Part shown: positions 18,009 to 26,738 of the stretch, one piece after another
How the letters are laid out: each line of letters begins with the position of its first letter
Position numbering within the stretch: the first letter of the stretch is position 1
Assembly (NCBI GenBank): GCA_965279115.1
Contig: OZ257137.1
Span: 6,386,001-6,450,000, forward strand
Length of the DNA: 64,000 nt
Reading direction: 5' to 3'
Source of the DNA: JAEUOS01 sp965279115
Lineage (GTDB): Bacteria; Pseudomonadota; Gammaproteobacteria; Burkholderiales; JAEUOS01
Position numbers and translations under genes: made by a program
The notes under the pieces: model-generated
Database searches by the model: none
The model's input: only the letters and a program-made list of their open reading frames with translations
Told to the model about the DNA's origin: nothing

Positions 18009-19391
18009 TCAGTTGTTGAGCGCCTGTATCGGCGCCGGAATCCGCCCGCCGCGCGCGATGAAGGCCGCGCTGCTTTCGCGGCTCACCGCCATCACCGGCG
18101 CATGCCCGAGCAGCCCGCCGAACTCGACGGTATCACCAACCTTCTTGCCGGGCGCGGGGATCAGGCGCACCGCGGTGGTCTTGCGGTTGATCATGCCGAT
18201 CGCCGCCTCATCCGCAATGATGGCCGCAATGGTCGAATCCGGCGTGTCGCCGGGAATTGCGATCATGTCCAGGCCGACCGAGCATACCGCCGTCATCGCC
18301 TCGAGCTTGTCGAACGAGAGCGCGCCCATGCCGGCCGCCTCGATCATGCCGATGTCCTCGGAGACCGGGATGAAGGCGCCCGACAGGCCGCCCACATGGC
18401 TGGAGGCCATCGCCCCGCCCTTCTTGACGGCGTCGTTGAGCAATGCCAGGGCGGCGGTCGAACCATGTGTCCCCACGCGCGACAAGCCCATCGCCTCGAG
18501 GATGCGCGCGACCGAATCGCCGATGTCAGGCGTAGGCGCCAGCGAAAGGTCGACGATGCCGAACGGCACGCCCAGGCGTGCCGAGGCCGCACGCCCCACC
18601 AGTTCGCCCATCCGCGTGACCTTGAAGGCGGTGCGCTTGATGATGGACGCCAGTTCGCCGAAATCCACCTCGGGCGCGGCTTCCACCGCGCGCAGCACCA
18701 CGCCCGGGCCGGAGACGCCGACATTGAGGACGCAATCGGCCTCGCCCACGCCGTGGAAGGCGCCGGCCATGAAGGGGTTGTCCTCCACCGCGTTGCAAAA
18801 CACCACCAGCTTGGCCGCGCCGAGACCATCGGCGGCGGCGGTCAGTTGCGCGGCCTCCTTGACGATGCGCCCCATCATCGCCACCGCATCCATGTTGATG
18901 CCCGACTTGGTGGAGCCGATGTTGACCGAGGAGCACACCCGCTCGGTGGTGGCGAGCGCCTCGGGAATCGATTCGATCAGGGCGAGGTCGCCGGGCGTCG
19001 CGCCCTTGTGCACCAGCGCCGAATAGCCGCCGATGAAATTGATGCCGATCTCGCGTGCGGCGCGATCGAGCGCGCGCGCCACGCCCAGCATGGCGTCGCG
19101 ACCGGCGCAGTCGCTCACGCCCTCGGCGATGAGCGCCACCGGCGTCACCGATACACGCGTGTTGGTGACCGGAATGCCGTACTCGCGCGCGATCGCGGCA
19201 CCGGCGGCGGTCAGCCCGCTGCCCATGCGGCATACCTTGTCATAGACCCGCTCGGCCAGGCGCGCATGGTTCTCGCTGACGCAGTCGCGCAGCGAGATGC
19301 CCATGGTGATGGTGCGGATGTCGAGCTTCTCCATCTGCACCATGCGGATGGTTTCGACGATTTCCTGCGGGGAGTAGCTGGAAATTGACAC
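18009..19391 (-). CDS. PFL-family (UPF0210 / DUF711) protein
   Basis: 460 residues, family length. It shows the UPF0210 opening (EIVETIRMVQMEKLDIRTITMGISLRDC) and the conserved glycine-rich segments FIGGYSALVHKG and MASSHVGGLSGAFIPVSED. The fold relates to glycyl-radical (PFL-like) proteins, but the biochemical role is unknown. In many bacteria it is encoded next to a small ACT-domain protein, as here, which hints at ligand-controlled activity. The two genes are separated by 98 bases that hold two strong hairpins. Confidence 0.88.
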   Translation of the reverse strand: MSISSYSPQEIVETIRMVQMEKLDIRTITMGISLRDCVSENHARLAERVYDKVCRMGSGLTAAGAAIAREYGIPVTNTRVSVTPVALIAEGVSDCAGRDAMLGVARALDRAAREIGINFIGGYSALVHKGATPGDLALIESIPEALATTERVCSSVNIGSTKSGINMDAVAMMGRIVKEAAQLTAAADGLGAAKLVVFCNAVEDNPFMAGAFHGVGEADCVLNVGVSGPGVVLRAVEAAPEVDFGELASIIKRTAFKVTRMGELVGRAASARLGVPFGIVDLSLAPTPDIGDSVARILEAMGLSRVGTHGSTAALALLNDAVKKGGAMASSHVGGLSGAFIPVSEDIGMIEAAGMGALSFDKLEAMTAVCSVGLDMIAIPGDTPDSTIAAIIADEAAIGMINRKTTAVRLIPAPGKKVGDTVEFGGLLGHAPVMAVSRESSAAFIARGGRIPAPIQALNN

Positions 19392-19414
19392 GGTTTTGCG
19401 TTGCCTTTTCGTCC

Positions 19415-19446
19415 GAGGAATCGACCGGCTTTGCCGGCGATTCCTC
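19415..19446. repeat. Imperfect inverted repeat (hairpin A) between the ACT and UPF0210 genes
   Basis: GAGGAATCG (19415-19423) pairs with CGATTCCTC (19438-19446). Inside it CCGGC (19425-19429) pairs with GCCGG (19433-19437) around TTT, with one bulged A. The stem has 14 pairs and lies in the noncoding gap. Confidence 0.8.
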
Positions 19447-19457
19447 GCGGATCAGTC

Positions 19458-19487
19458 CCGACAAAAGTAGGTTTGTACTTTTGTCGG
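19458..19487. repeat. Perfect 12-base inverted repeat (hairpin B) just after the ACT gene
   Basis: CCGACAAAAGTA (19458-19469) and TACTTTTGTCGG (19476-19487) are exact reverse complements with a 6-base loop. It begins 2 bases past the ACT stop and ends 11 bases before hairpin A. There is no run of T after the stem on the minus strand, so it is not a classical terminator. An operator, RNA-stability element or dispersed palindromic repeat are options. Confidence 0.8.
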
Positions 19488-19489
19488 AA

Positions 19490-19798
19490 TTACACTCGGT
19501 GCATCAGCTTGAACACGTCTTCGCGCTGGATATCGATCTTCAGCCCCATCTCGTTGCCGCGCGCATTGAGTGCCACCTTCAGTTCATCGAAGCCACCGGG
19601 CGATCTGGCGAGGTCGACCATCATGATCATGACGAAGAACTCCTGCATGATCGATTGCGAGATGTCGAGAATGTTCACCTGCGCCTCGGCCAGCATGGTG
19701 GCGACCGCCGCGATGATGCCGACCCGGTCCTCGCCGATCACAGTGACGATCGCGCGGTTGCCGCCAGTGGCGGGGCCTGCCTGGGGCAGCATCGCCAT
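19490..19798 (-). CDS. ACT-domain protein (UPF0237-type)
   Basis: 102 residues from the ATG at 19798, preceded by GGGAGG. A single ACT domain is visible: RAIVTVIGEDRVGIIAAVATMLAEAQVNILDISQ with the ligand-loop Gly, then the strand FFVMIMMVDL. ACT domains bind amino acids or other small ligands and often dimerise. UPF0237 proteins pair with UPF0210/PFL proteins, encoded here just downstream, so it may be their regulatory subunit. It starts one base after the upstream reductase stop and is clearly cotranscribed with it. Confidence 0.87.
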   Translation of the reverse strand: MAMLPQAGPATGGNRAIVTVIGEDRVGIIAAVATMLAEAQVNILDISQSIMQEFFVMIMMVDLARSPGGFDELKVALNARGNEMGLKIDIQREDVFKLMHRV

Positions 19799-19799
19799 C

Positions 19800-20834
19800 T
19801 CAGCCTCCCGCCTTGGCGATATCGGCTTCGGTGGTGAAGCTGTCGGCGTAGAACTCGTCCTCGGGCAGCGCGCATTGCGCCACGAAATCACGCCGCGCCG
19901 AATCCACCACGATCGGAGCGCCGCATGAATACACCTGATGGCCCGACATGTCCGGGAAGTCCGCGGCCGCGGCGCGATGCACGAAGCCGGTGCGGCCGGA
20001 CCAGTTGTCTTCCGGCAGCGCGTCGGAGACCACCGGCACGAAGGTGAAGCCCGGAACGGTTTCCGCCCAGCGCCGGCACAGGTCCATCATGTAGATGTCC
20101 TTGGGACGCCGGCCGCCCCAATAGAGCGTCATCGGCCGTTTACTCTCGCGGTAGATCGCATGCTCGATCACCGCCTTGATCGGCGCGAAGCCCGTGCCGC
20201 TGGCCACGAAGATGATCGGCTTGGAACTTTCCTCGCGCAGGAAGAAGCTTCCAAGCGGGCCCTCGAAACGCAGGATGTCGCGCTCCTTCATCTTGCCGAA
20301 CACATGGTCGGTGAAGTGCCCGCCGGGCATATGGCGGATATGCAACTGCACGAACTGGTCGTCATGCGGGGCATTGGCCATGGAGTAGCTGCGTCGCTTG
20401 CCGTCCTTGAGCAGGAACTCGATGTACTGGCCGGCCAGAAACTGCAGGCGCTCGTTGGCCGGCAGCTTCAGGGAGATGACCACCACGTCATCGGCGGGCC
20501 GCTCGATGCTCTGCACGCGCGAGGGCAGTATCTTGACCTGCAGGTCCTTGATGGCGCCCACTTCGCGCACCTCGATGGTGACGTCCGACAACGGCTTTGC
20601 GCAACAGAAAAGCGCCATCCCGCGCGCCTTCTCCTCATCCGACAGGGCGGTGTGCGAGTACTTGCCGTAGTCGATGTCGCCGGACACGAGCTTGCCCTTG
20701 CAGGAACCGCAGGCGCCGTTGCGGCAGCCATAGGGCAGACCGATGCCGTTGTTGAGGGCGGACTGGAGGATGGTTTCCCCATCCTTGCAGACGTACTGAT
20801 GGGCGGAAGGCTGGATCGATACCTGAAAGCTCAT
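19800..20834 (-). CDS. Ferredoxin-type flavin reductase (CDP-6-deoxy-3,4-glucoseen-reductase-like)
   Basis: 344 residues in three domains. The N-terminal plant-type ferredoxin (1-90) has cysteines 37, 42, 45 and 77/78 (CRNGACGSC...CC). It is followed by an FAD domain with RSYSMAN and a C-terminal NAD(P)H domain with FVASGTGFAPIKAV. This layout passes electrons from NAD(P)H through FAD and a 2Fe-2S cluster to a partner oxygenase or dehydratase. It is often annotated as AscD-like, but no deoxysugar genes are present, so the partner is unknown. The start codon is only about 20 bases from that of the divergent SDR gene. Confidence 0.9.
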   Translation of the reverse strand: MSFQVSIQPSAHQYVCKDGETILQSALNNGIGLPYGCRNGACGSCKGKLVSGDIDYGKYSHTALSDEEKARGMALFCCAKPLSDVTIEVREVGAIKDLQVKILPSRVQSIERPADDVVVISLKLPANERLQFLAGQYIEFLLKDGKRRSYSMANAPHDDQFVQLHIRHMPGGHFTDHVFGKMKERDILRFEGPLGSFFLREESSKPIIFVASGTGFAPIKAVIEHAIYRESKRPMTLYWGGRRPKDIYMMDLCRRWAETVPGFTFVPVVSDALPEDNWSGRTGFVHRAAAADFPDMSGHQVYSCGAPIVVDSARRDFVAQCALPEDEFYADSFTTEADIAKAGG

Positions 20835-20857
20835 GGCGGAATATAGAATCGGTGGGA

Positions 20858-21787
20858 ATGGACGGAAAATTCAGGAAGACACTGCTGTTGGGCGCCGGGG
20901 ACATCGGTCAACGCATCCTCGCGGCGCATGCGCCGCGCGGCGCGGTGACCGCCGTCACATCGACGGCAGCGAATCGTCCCCGCCTGCGGCGCCTCGGGGC
21001 ACGGGTGGTGCACGCGAACCTGGACAAACCCGGCACCCTCGCCCGCCTGCCCTCCGACTGGCGCTGGCTGGTGCACTGCGCGCCACCGCCGGCCTCGGGA
21101 CTGCACGATTCACGCACCCGCAACCTGCTGCGTCATCTGGTGAAAAAGCGTGCGGACTGCGGGCTGGACAAGCATGAAATGTTATCACGCGTGGTGGTCT
21201 ACCTGAGCACCAGTGGGGTGTACGGCGACTGTGGTGGCGCGCGCGTGAGCGAGCGGCGCCCGGTCGCGCCGGACAATCCGCGGGCCAGACGGCGCGTGGA
21301 CGCCGAGCGCGCGCTCGCCCGGGCAGCCCGGCTCGGCCGATTTCGCCTGGTGATCCTGCGCGTGCCCGGCATTTATGCCGCCGACAGGTTGCCGCTGGAA
21401 AGATTGCGCCGCGGCACGCCGGCGATTGCCGCCGCCGAGGATTCCCATACCAACCACATCCACGCCGACGACCTGGCCGCCATCGCCGTCCGCGCCCTGC
21501 GGCGCGCCGACTGTCGCACGCTGCATCGATCGCGCATCTACAACTGCAACGACAACAGCGACATGAAAATGGGCGACTACTTCGACCTCGTCGCCAGGGC
21601 TTTCGACCTGCCGCTGCCGCCGCGCCTGCCGCGCTCGGAGATCGAGCGCGCGGTGTCGCCGATGCTGATGTCGTTCATGCGCGAATCACGCCGACTGGAC
21701 AATGCGCGCATCAAACGCGAACTCGGCGTGAAATTTCAGTTTCCCACCGTCGCCGACGGCGTGGCCGGGGCGCGCAGCATGCTGTAG
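20858..21787 (+). CDS. Extended SDR / NAD(P)-dependent epimerase-like protein (YeeZ-like)
   Basis: 309 residues from the ATG at 20858; a GTG at 20852 would add two. The Rossmann motif is LLLGAGDIGQRIL. The YLSTSGVYGDCGG segment carries a Ser and Tyr in the place used by atypical extended SDRs such as E. coli YeeZ, and the NHIHADDLAAIAVRAL segment is typical of that group. The substrate is unknown. The neighbouring start codons of the reductase face away with only about 20 bases between them. Its last 52 bases overlap the 3' end of the convergent ydcF-like gene. Confidence 0.82.
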   Translation: MDGKFRKTLLLGAGDIGQRILAAHAPRGAVTAVTSTAANRPRLRRLGARVVHANLDKPGTLARLPSDWRWLVHCAPPPASGLHDSRTRNLLRHLVKKRADCGLDKHEMLSRVVVYLSTSGVYGDCGGARVSERRPVAPDNPRARRRVDAERALARAARLGRFRLVILRVPGIYAADRLPLERLRRGTPAIAAAEDSHTNHIHADDLAAIAVRALRRADCRTLHRSRIYNCNDNSDMKMGDYFDLVARAFDLPLPPRLPRSEIERAVSPMLMSFMRESRRLDNARIKRELGVKFQFPTVADGVAGARSML

Positions 21788-22527
21788 AGCGTACCGGCGA
21801 GTTCGTGAACCGCGTAGTGGCTGCGCATCAGCGATTGCGCGTTCGGGATGAAGTCGTTCCACTCGATCGGTCCGGGCGGCCCGAGTGGGGGAACAGGATG
21901 GGGCAAGGCTTCGAGCCCCGCCTTGCGAAACACCGTCATGGCGCGTCGCAAGTGGAAATCCGAGGTCACCAGGATCACCGTGCGAATGCCTTGCGGCAGC
22001 AGCATGCGCGCGGTGAAATCGGCATTCTCGCCGGTATTGCGGGACCTGTCCTCCACCCATCTCACCTTGAGACCCCAGTCCGACTCGAGAATGCGACGCA
22101 TGACTTCCGCCTCGGTCGGGTCGAAGCCGTCGGGGGCGCCGGATGTCACCAGAACCGGAAGACCGACGCGTTTTGCGAGGCGCGCGCCGGCGTGCAGGCG
22201 CTGCAGCGTGAACACGCCGGGATAGGCATCCACCACCACCACGTGGCTCTCGTCCCAGACCAATCCGCGCCCGCCGCCGAGGATCACGATCGCCTGCGCC
22301 CGCGCATATTCGGACTCCGCCGCGGCGGGGACCACCACCAGGCGCATGAGCCATCCCGCGACCACCGGCAAGGCCATCAACAACCCAGGGACGAGCGTGG
22401 CGGCAACCAGCAGTCTGGCCAGCCGCGGCCGTTTCGGAATCTGCCACCAGGCGATCAGGAGCAGCCAGCCCAACCCGATCGGGGGCAGGACCATGTGCTT
22501 CACAACCGTGCCGATTTCCCAGATCAT
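21736..22527 (-). CDS. YdcF-family (DUF218) membrane protein
   Basis: 263 residues from the ATG at 22527. Two N-terminal membrane helices (about 8-25 and 36-60) precede a DUF218 domain: QAIVILGGGRG, then VTSGAPDGFDPTEAEVM, then SRNTGENADFTARML and VTSDFHLRRAM. SanA/ElyC/YdcF relatives act in envelope integrity; ElyC influences undecaprenyl-phosphate use in E. coli. The gene follows an MFS transporter gene by 13 bases on the same strand. Its 3' end overlaps the convergent SDR gene by 52 bases, so both C-termini are written in the same DNA. Confidence 0.9.
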   Translation of the reverse strand: MIWEIGTVVKHMVLPPIGLGWLLLIAWWQIPKRPRLARLLVAATLVPGLLMALPVVAGWLMRLVVVPAAAESEYARAQAIVILGGGRGLVWDESHVVVVDAYPGVFTLQRLHAGARLAKRVGLPVLVTSGAPDGFDPTEAEVMRRILESDWGLKVRWVEDRSRNTGENADFTARMLLPQGIRTVILVTSDFHLRRAMTVFRKAGLEALPHPVPPLGPPGPIEWNDFIPNAQSLMRSHYAVHELAGTLYSMLRAPATPSATVGN

Positions 22528-22540
22528 GCGGCTCTCCGGT

Positions 22541-23791
22541 TCACACCGCCGCCGGCCGGGCCGCCGGCGACGGCGCGGTCGCCGGCTGCAGCCGGCGCGC
22601 GATGGCCACGCACAGCAGGGTAAGTCCCGCCGCGCAGTAGCCCACCGTGCCGAATCCGGTGAGCGAGCCGTCCGCCGCATGGCCGATCAGGGCGCCGGAG
22701 CCGAGCGAAGCCAGCCCGGCCGCCAGGTTCTGCGCGGCGCTCGACAAGCTCATGAATGCGCCGCGCATGCGCGGTTCGACGCAGGTGGTGACCAGCGCCA
22801 TCAGCGGAATGAAGCGGCCGGACATGAGCACCATGAAAAGCGTGCTCACCACCAGCAGCAAGGGCAGGCCGGTGCGTGGCATGTGCGTCATGACGATGAT
22901 GGGTACCAGCGAGCACATCGCCAGGATCAGGAACATGCGGCGCTTGCCGAAGCGATCCGCGCTCCAGCCGATCAGGCGCGAGGTGAAGATGGTGGCCACC
23001 CCGCCGACGAAGAACACCCACGCCAGTTCCGCCTCGGTGATGCCGATGTTCTTGACCTGGAAGGCGCTCAGGTAGGGAAAGATCGCAAACCCGGAAAGCG
23101 TGAACGCGAACACCGACAGCAAGGCGCGCCGATGGCTGGAAAAGGAGAAAAGCGCGAGAAAGTCGCCCAGCCAGCCGCGCGAGCGTGCGGCTGCGCCACG
23201 CAGGTGGGCGCCGACCGGCGGCACGATCACGCCGATGCCGCTCCACAGCAGCGCGCCGATGCCGGCGAGAACGAAAAACGGCGCATGCCAGCCGAGGTGG
23301 TTGGCCACTACCAGGCTGGCCGGGACGCCCAGCACCGATACCAGCGGAAACGCCGACATGATCACCCCCATGGCGCGGCCGCGCCGCTCCGCCGGGATCA
23401 CGTCGCCCACGATCGCCAGCACCACCGAGCCGACCACCCCGCCCGAGGCGCCGGCCAGCGCGCGTGCCGCCAAGAGCGACCAGAAGCCCGGCGCGAGCGC
23501 GCAGGCCAGGGTGGCAACGACAAAGATCGCGTACACCCACCTGAGCATGCGCCGGCGCTCGAAGCGGTCGATGAAGAAGCTCGCTCCCAATCCCGCCAGG
23601 GCGGCCGACACCGCATAGACGGCCACCAGATAGCCGAACTCGTGCGCGGCGATTCCCCACAGGCGCATGAACTGCGGCGCCAGCGGCGTGAGGATCATGA
23701 AATCCAGCAGGTGGGTGAATTGCAGTCCGGCCAGAAGCCAGAGCAGGAAGCGCTCGCGGCGGGCGGATACTGCGACGGCGGACGGGGACAT
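22541..23791 (-). CDS. MFS transporter
   Basis: 416 residues from the ATG at 23791. About twelve membrane helices are visible. The loop 2-3 motif is degenerate (IDRFERRRML) and the symmetric loop 8-9 motif is GWSADRFGKRRMF. The FTHLLDFMILTPLAPQFM start is common in drug/sugar-efflux-type (AraJ-like) MFS proteins. The substrate is unknown. It is probably cotranscribed with the ydcF-like gene. Confidence 0.9.
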   Translation of the reverse strand: MSPSAVAVSARRERFLLWLLAGLQFTHLLDFMILTPLAPQFMRLWGIAAHEFGYLVAVYAVSAALAGLGASFFIDRFERRRMLRWVYAIFVVATLACALAPGFWSLLAARALAGASGGVVGSVVLAIVGDVIPAERRGRAMGVIMSAFPLVSVLGVPASLVVANHLGWHAPFFVLAGIGALLWSGIGVIVPPVGAHLRGAAARSRGWLGDFLALFSFSSHRRALLSVFAFTLSGFAIFPYLSAFQVKNIGITEAELAWVFFVGGVATIFTSRLIGWSADRFGKRRMFLILAMCSLVPIIVMTHMPRTGLPLLLVVSTLFMVLMSGRFIPLMALVTTCVEPRMRGAFMSLSSAAQNLAAGLASLGSGALIGHAADGSLTGFGTVGYCAAGLTLLCVAIARRLQPATAPSPAARPAAV

Positions 23792-23880
23792 GGGATGAAC
23801 CGGAGGCCCCGCCGGGAACCGGCCCACGGGCCGCGATGCGGGGAACAACCCAGGCGCCGAAACGGCAAGCCGCCCCGGGG

Positions 23881-23920
23881 CCAAAAAGGAATCGGCCCGA
23901 TGCTGACGCACCGGGCCGAC
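23881..23920 (-). terminator. Rho-independent terminator of tRNA-Thr
   Basis: On the minus strand TCGGCCCG pairs with CGGGCCGA and is followed by TTCCTTTTTGG. It lies 10-50 bases beyond the tRNA-Thr CCA end. Confidence 0.7.
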
Positions 23921-23930
23921 GCTTCTGTTC

Positions 23931-24006
23931 TGGTGCCGCCTGCCGGAATCGAACTGGCGACCTACGCGTTACGAGTGCGTTGCTCTACCAACTGAGCTAA
24001 GGCGGC
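23931..24006 (-). tRNA. tRNA-Thr (CGU anticodon)
   Basis: A 76-base cloverleaf with acceptor GCCGCCT/AGGCGGC, discriminator A and encoded CCA. The anticodon loop CTCGTAA gives CGU, reading ACG. The D-arm TAGCTCAGTTGGTAGAGC and T-arm AGTTCGATTCC are standard. Confidence 0.96.
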
Positions 24007-24052
24007 AAAGAACGATATTTTAGCAAGATTTCCGGCCGCCGTAGCGCGGCCG

Positions 24053-25702
24053 TCAGGCCGCCAGCATCTCGCGCGCCGCCTTGCGGGTGGTGGCCGTGAT
24101 CTCCGCGCCACCGAGCATGCGCGCGATCTCCTCGACGCGTCCTTTCGCGTCCAACGCCAGCACCGTCGACAGGGTAGTCCCGCCCGCGCTCTGCTTGGAC
24201 ACCTGCCAGTGGCTGTCGCCGCGCGATGCCACCTGGGCCAGGTGTGTCACGCACAACACCTGCCGCTCGCGCGCCAGTTCGCGCAACTGCCGACCAACCT
24301 TTTCGGCCACCGCGCCGCCGATGCCCGCGTCGACCTCGTCGAAGATCAGTGTCGGCACCTGCGCCGCCCGGCTGGTGATCACCTGGATCGAAAGGGCGAT
24401 GCGCGAGAGTTCGCCGCCCGACGCCACCTTGCCAAGCGGCCGCGGCTCGACGCCCGCATGGCCCGCCACCAAAAATTCGATGCGCTCGACGCCGTGGGCG
24501 CCGCCTTCTTCCAGCGGTTCCAGGCGCACCTCGAAGCGGCCGCCCGCCAGCGCCAGGTCCTGCATGGCTTCGGTCACCTGGCGTGAAAGTTTCGTCCCCG
24601 CCTTGGCGCGCGCCGCCGAAAGCAGCTTCGCCGCGGACAGGTACGCGGCATGCGCCTTCCGGACCTCCGCTTCGAGGGCCACCGTATCGGCGGCCAGTTT
24701 CAGCTCGTCGAGACGCGCGCGCAGGCGCTCCCGCTCGGCGGGCAGTTGTTCGGGCGCCACGCGCAGGCGCCGGCCCGCGCCATGCAATGCCTCCACCCGC
24801 GCCGACACCTCGGCCAGGCGTTGCGGGTCAAGGTCCGCCCGGCGCAGGTACTGTGACAACTCGCGCCCGGCTTCCTGCACCTGGATGCGCGCGGACTCGA
24901 CCAGTTCCACCGCCTGCGCCAGGGCCGGGTCGTATTCGGCCAGGCTTGACAGCCGCGCCGCCACGCCGGACAGGACCGGCAGAACCGCCTCGTCGCCCTC
25001 GACCAGCGCCAGGCTCGCGGCCTCCGCACCCTCGATCAGGCTGGCCGCATTGGCCAGGCGGGTATGTTCGCGTTGCACCGCATCCCACTCACCCTCCGCC
25101 GGCGCCAGACGGTCGAGTTCCTCCAGGCGAAAAGCCACCTGGTCGCGCTCATCGGCGATGCGCTGCGAGTCGCCCTGCGCCGCCGCCAGGGCCTCGCGCA
25201 GCCGCTTGTAGCGCCCGAAAGCCTCGCGCACGTCCGCCACCTGGGTTTGCAGGCCCGCATGATCGTCCAGCAAGGCGCGCTGCGCCTCGGCGCGGCCGAG
25301 CGACTGGTGCGCGTGCTGGCCATGGATGTCGATCAGGAATTCGCCGGCTTCGCGCAGTTGCGCAAGGGTGGCGCTGCGGCCGTTGATGAAGGCGCGCGAC
25401 CGACCGGACGCGTCGATGACGCGCCGCAGGATGCAGCCGCCCTCCTCGCTTGCCAGTTCATGCTCGGCCAGCCAGGCCGCGAGCGGCGCCGGCGCGTCGA
25501 AGTCGGCGCTGATTTCGGCCTGGCGCGCACCCTGGCGAACCACGCCGGCATCACCGCGCTCGCCCAGGGCCAGGGCCAGCGCATCGATGAGGATGGACTT
25601 GCCCGCCCCGGTTTCGCCGGTCAGAACCGTGAAGCCGGCCGCGAAGTCGAGTTCGAGCGCTTCGACGATGACGAAATCGCGGACTGTGAGAAAACGCAGC
25701 AC
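24053..25702 (-). CDS. recN: DNA repair protein RecN
   Basis: 549 residues, full length. The SMC-like ATPase head is split between the ends: Walker A GETGAGKS (29-36) at the N-terminus, and near the C-terminus the signature LGKVASGGELSRIALS and Walker B TLIFDEVDAGIG. A coiled coil occupies roughly 150-360. RecN acts early at double-strand breaks with RecA. It follows nadK by 42 bases on the same strand, a common beta/gammaproteobacterial arrangement. No SOS box is visible just upstream, in contrast to lexA at the other end of the window. Confidence 0.96.
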   Translation of the reverse strand: MLRFLTVRDFVIVEALELDFAAGFTVLTGETGAGKSILIDALALALGERGDAGVVRQGARQAEISADFDAPAPLAAWLAEHELASEEGGCILRRVIDASGRSRAFINGRSATLAQLREAGEFLIDIHGQHAHQSLGRAEAQRALLDDHAGLQTQVADVREAFGRYKRLREALAAAQGDSQRIADERDQVAFRLEELDRLAPAEGEWDAVQREHTRLANAASLIEGAEAASLALVEGDEAVLPVLSGVAARLSSLAEYDPALAQAVELVESARIQVQEAGRELSQYLRRADLDPQRLAEVSARVEALHGAGRRLRVAPEQLPAERERLRARLDELKLAADTVALEAEVRKAHAAYLSAAKLLSAARAKAGTKLSRQVTEAMQDLALAGGRFEVRLEPLEEGGAHGVERIEFLVAGHAGVEPRPLGKVASGGELSRIALSIQVITSRAAQVPTLIFDEVDAGIGGAVAEKVGRQLRELARERQVLCVTHLAQVASRGDSHWQVSKQSAGGTTLSTVLALDAKGRVEEIARMLGGAEITATTRKAAREMLAA

Positions 25703-25744
25703 GTAAGCGGTACTCCCGAATGCGAAAAACCGGCGTGGCCGGCC

Positions 25745-26626
25745 CTAGTGGGCGGGCGGCAACGCACTCCAGTGGAGCTTCTCGCGCAGCATGCGAAAGT
25801 AATCGTAGCCGCGCGGATGCAACAGCCGGATGCGGTGCTGCGAGCGCCGCACGGTGATGCGGTCGCGCTCGATCAGCGAGATATGCGCCTGCCCGTCGAA
25901 ATGCGCGCCGGCCTCGCGGCCGCGGGTCAGCGTCATTTCAACCTCGCAGGCGTCGGAAAGCGCGATCGGCCGGTTGGAAAGCGCATGCGGCGCCACCGGC
26001 ACCAGCACGATGGCGCCCAGGTTCGGATGCAGGATGGGTCCGTTGGCCGACAGCGCATAGGCGGTCGAGCCGGTCGGCGTCGCGATGATCAGGCCGTCGG
26101 CGCGCTGGTTGTAGACGAACTTGTTGTCGATCGAAACCGTCAGCTCGATCATCCCGCCGATCGCGCCGCGGCTCACCACCACGTCGTTCAACGCCAGGGT
26201 GTCGAGCAGCACCTGCCCCTGGCGGGTCACGGTGCCCTGCAGGATGTTGCGTTCCTCGGCGTCGTATTCGCCCTCGAGGATGGCCTTGAGCGCCTTTTGC
26301 GTGTCCTTCAGCGCGATGTCGGTCATGAAACCCAGGCGCCCCTGGTTCACGCCCACCAGCGGCACGCCGTTGGGCGCCAGGATGCGCGCCACCGACAGCA
26401 TGGTGCCATCACCCCCCACCACCACGGCCAGGTCCGCCTTGGCGCCGAGCTCGTCGATGGATGCGGTGGCATAGCCGGTCAGGCCGATGTTCTCGGCGGT
26501 GTCGCGCTCGACGATGGCGGTATATCCGCCTTCCTTCAGGAAAGCGGCGATCGCCGCGAGCGGTTCGGCGATGCCCTGGCTCTGATACTTGCCGACCAGC
26601 GCGACGGTGCGAAAGGCTTTTTGCAT
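25745..26626 (-). CDS. nadK: NAD kinase
   Basis: 293 residues from the ATG at 26626 (MQKAFRTVALVGKY), which matches the family opening; an ATG three codons upstream is possible. The catalytic GGDGT motif is at 71-75, with the NAD-binding segment GVNQGRLGFMTD and the conserved IATPTGSTAYALSANGPI loop. It makes NADP from NAD and ATP. It is upstream of recN and divergent from a binding-protein gene. Confidence 0.95.
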   Translation of the reverse strand: MQKAFRTVALVGKYQSQGIAEPLAAIAAFLKEGGYTAIVERDTAENIGLTGYATASIDELGAKADLAVVVGGDGTMLSVARILAPNGVPLVGVNQGRLGFMTDIALKDTQKALKAILEGEYDAEERNILQGTVTRQGQVLLDTLALNDVVVSRGAIGGMIELTVSIDNKFVYNQRADGLIIATPTGSTAYALSANGPILHPNLGAIVLVPVAPHALSNRPIALSDACEVEMTLTRGREAGAHFDGQAHISLIERDRITVRRSQHRIRLLHPRGYDYFRMLREKLHWSALPPAH

Positions 26627-26738
26627 GGCGCACATTAAATCACATGGCAGCAGGGGCGCGTGACATCTTCGCAGGCGCCCTCCGCGCGCGACCTGTGCAA
26701 CAATCCAGCGCATCCAACCGGCAACCAGCTGACCTCCG

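Noticed and set aside
25703..25744. SOS box upstream of recN
   Set aside because: No CTGT-N8-ACAG or near match in the short gap behind nadK.
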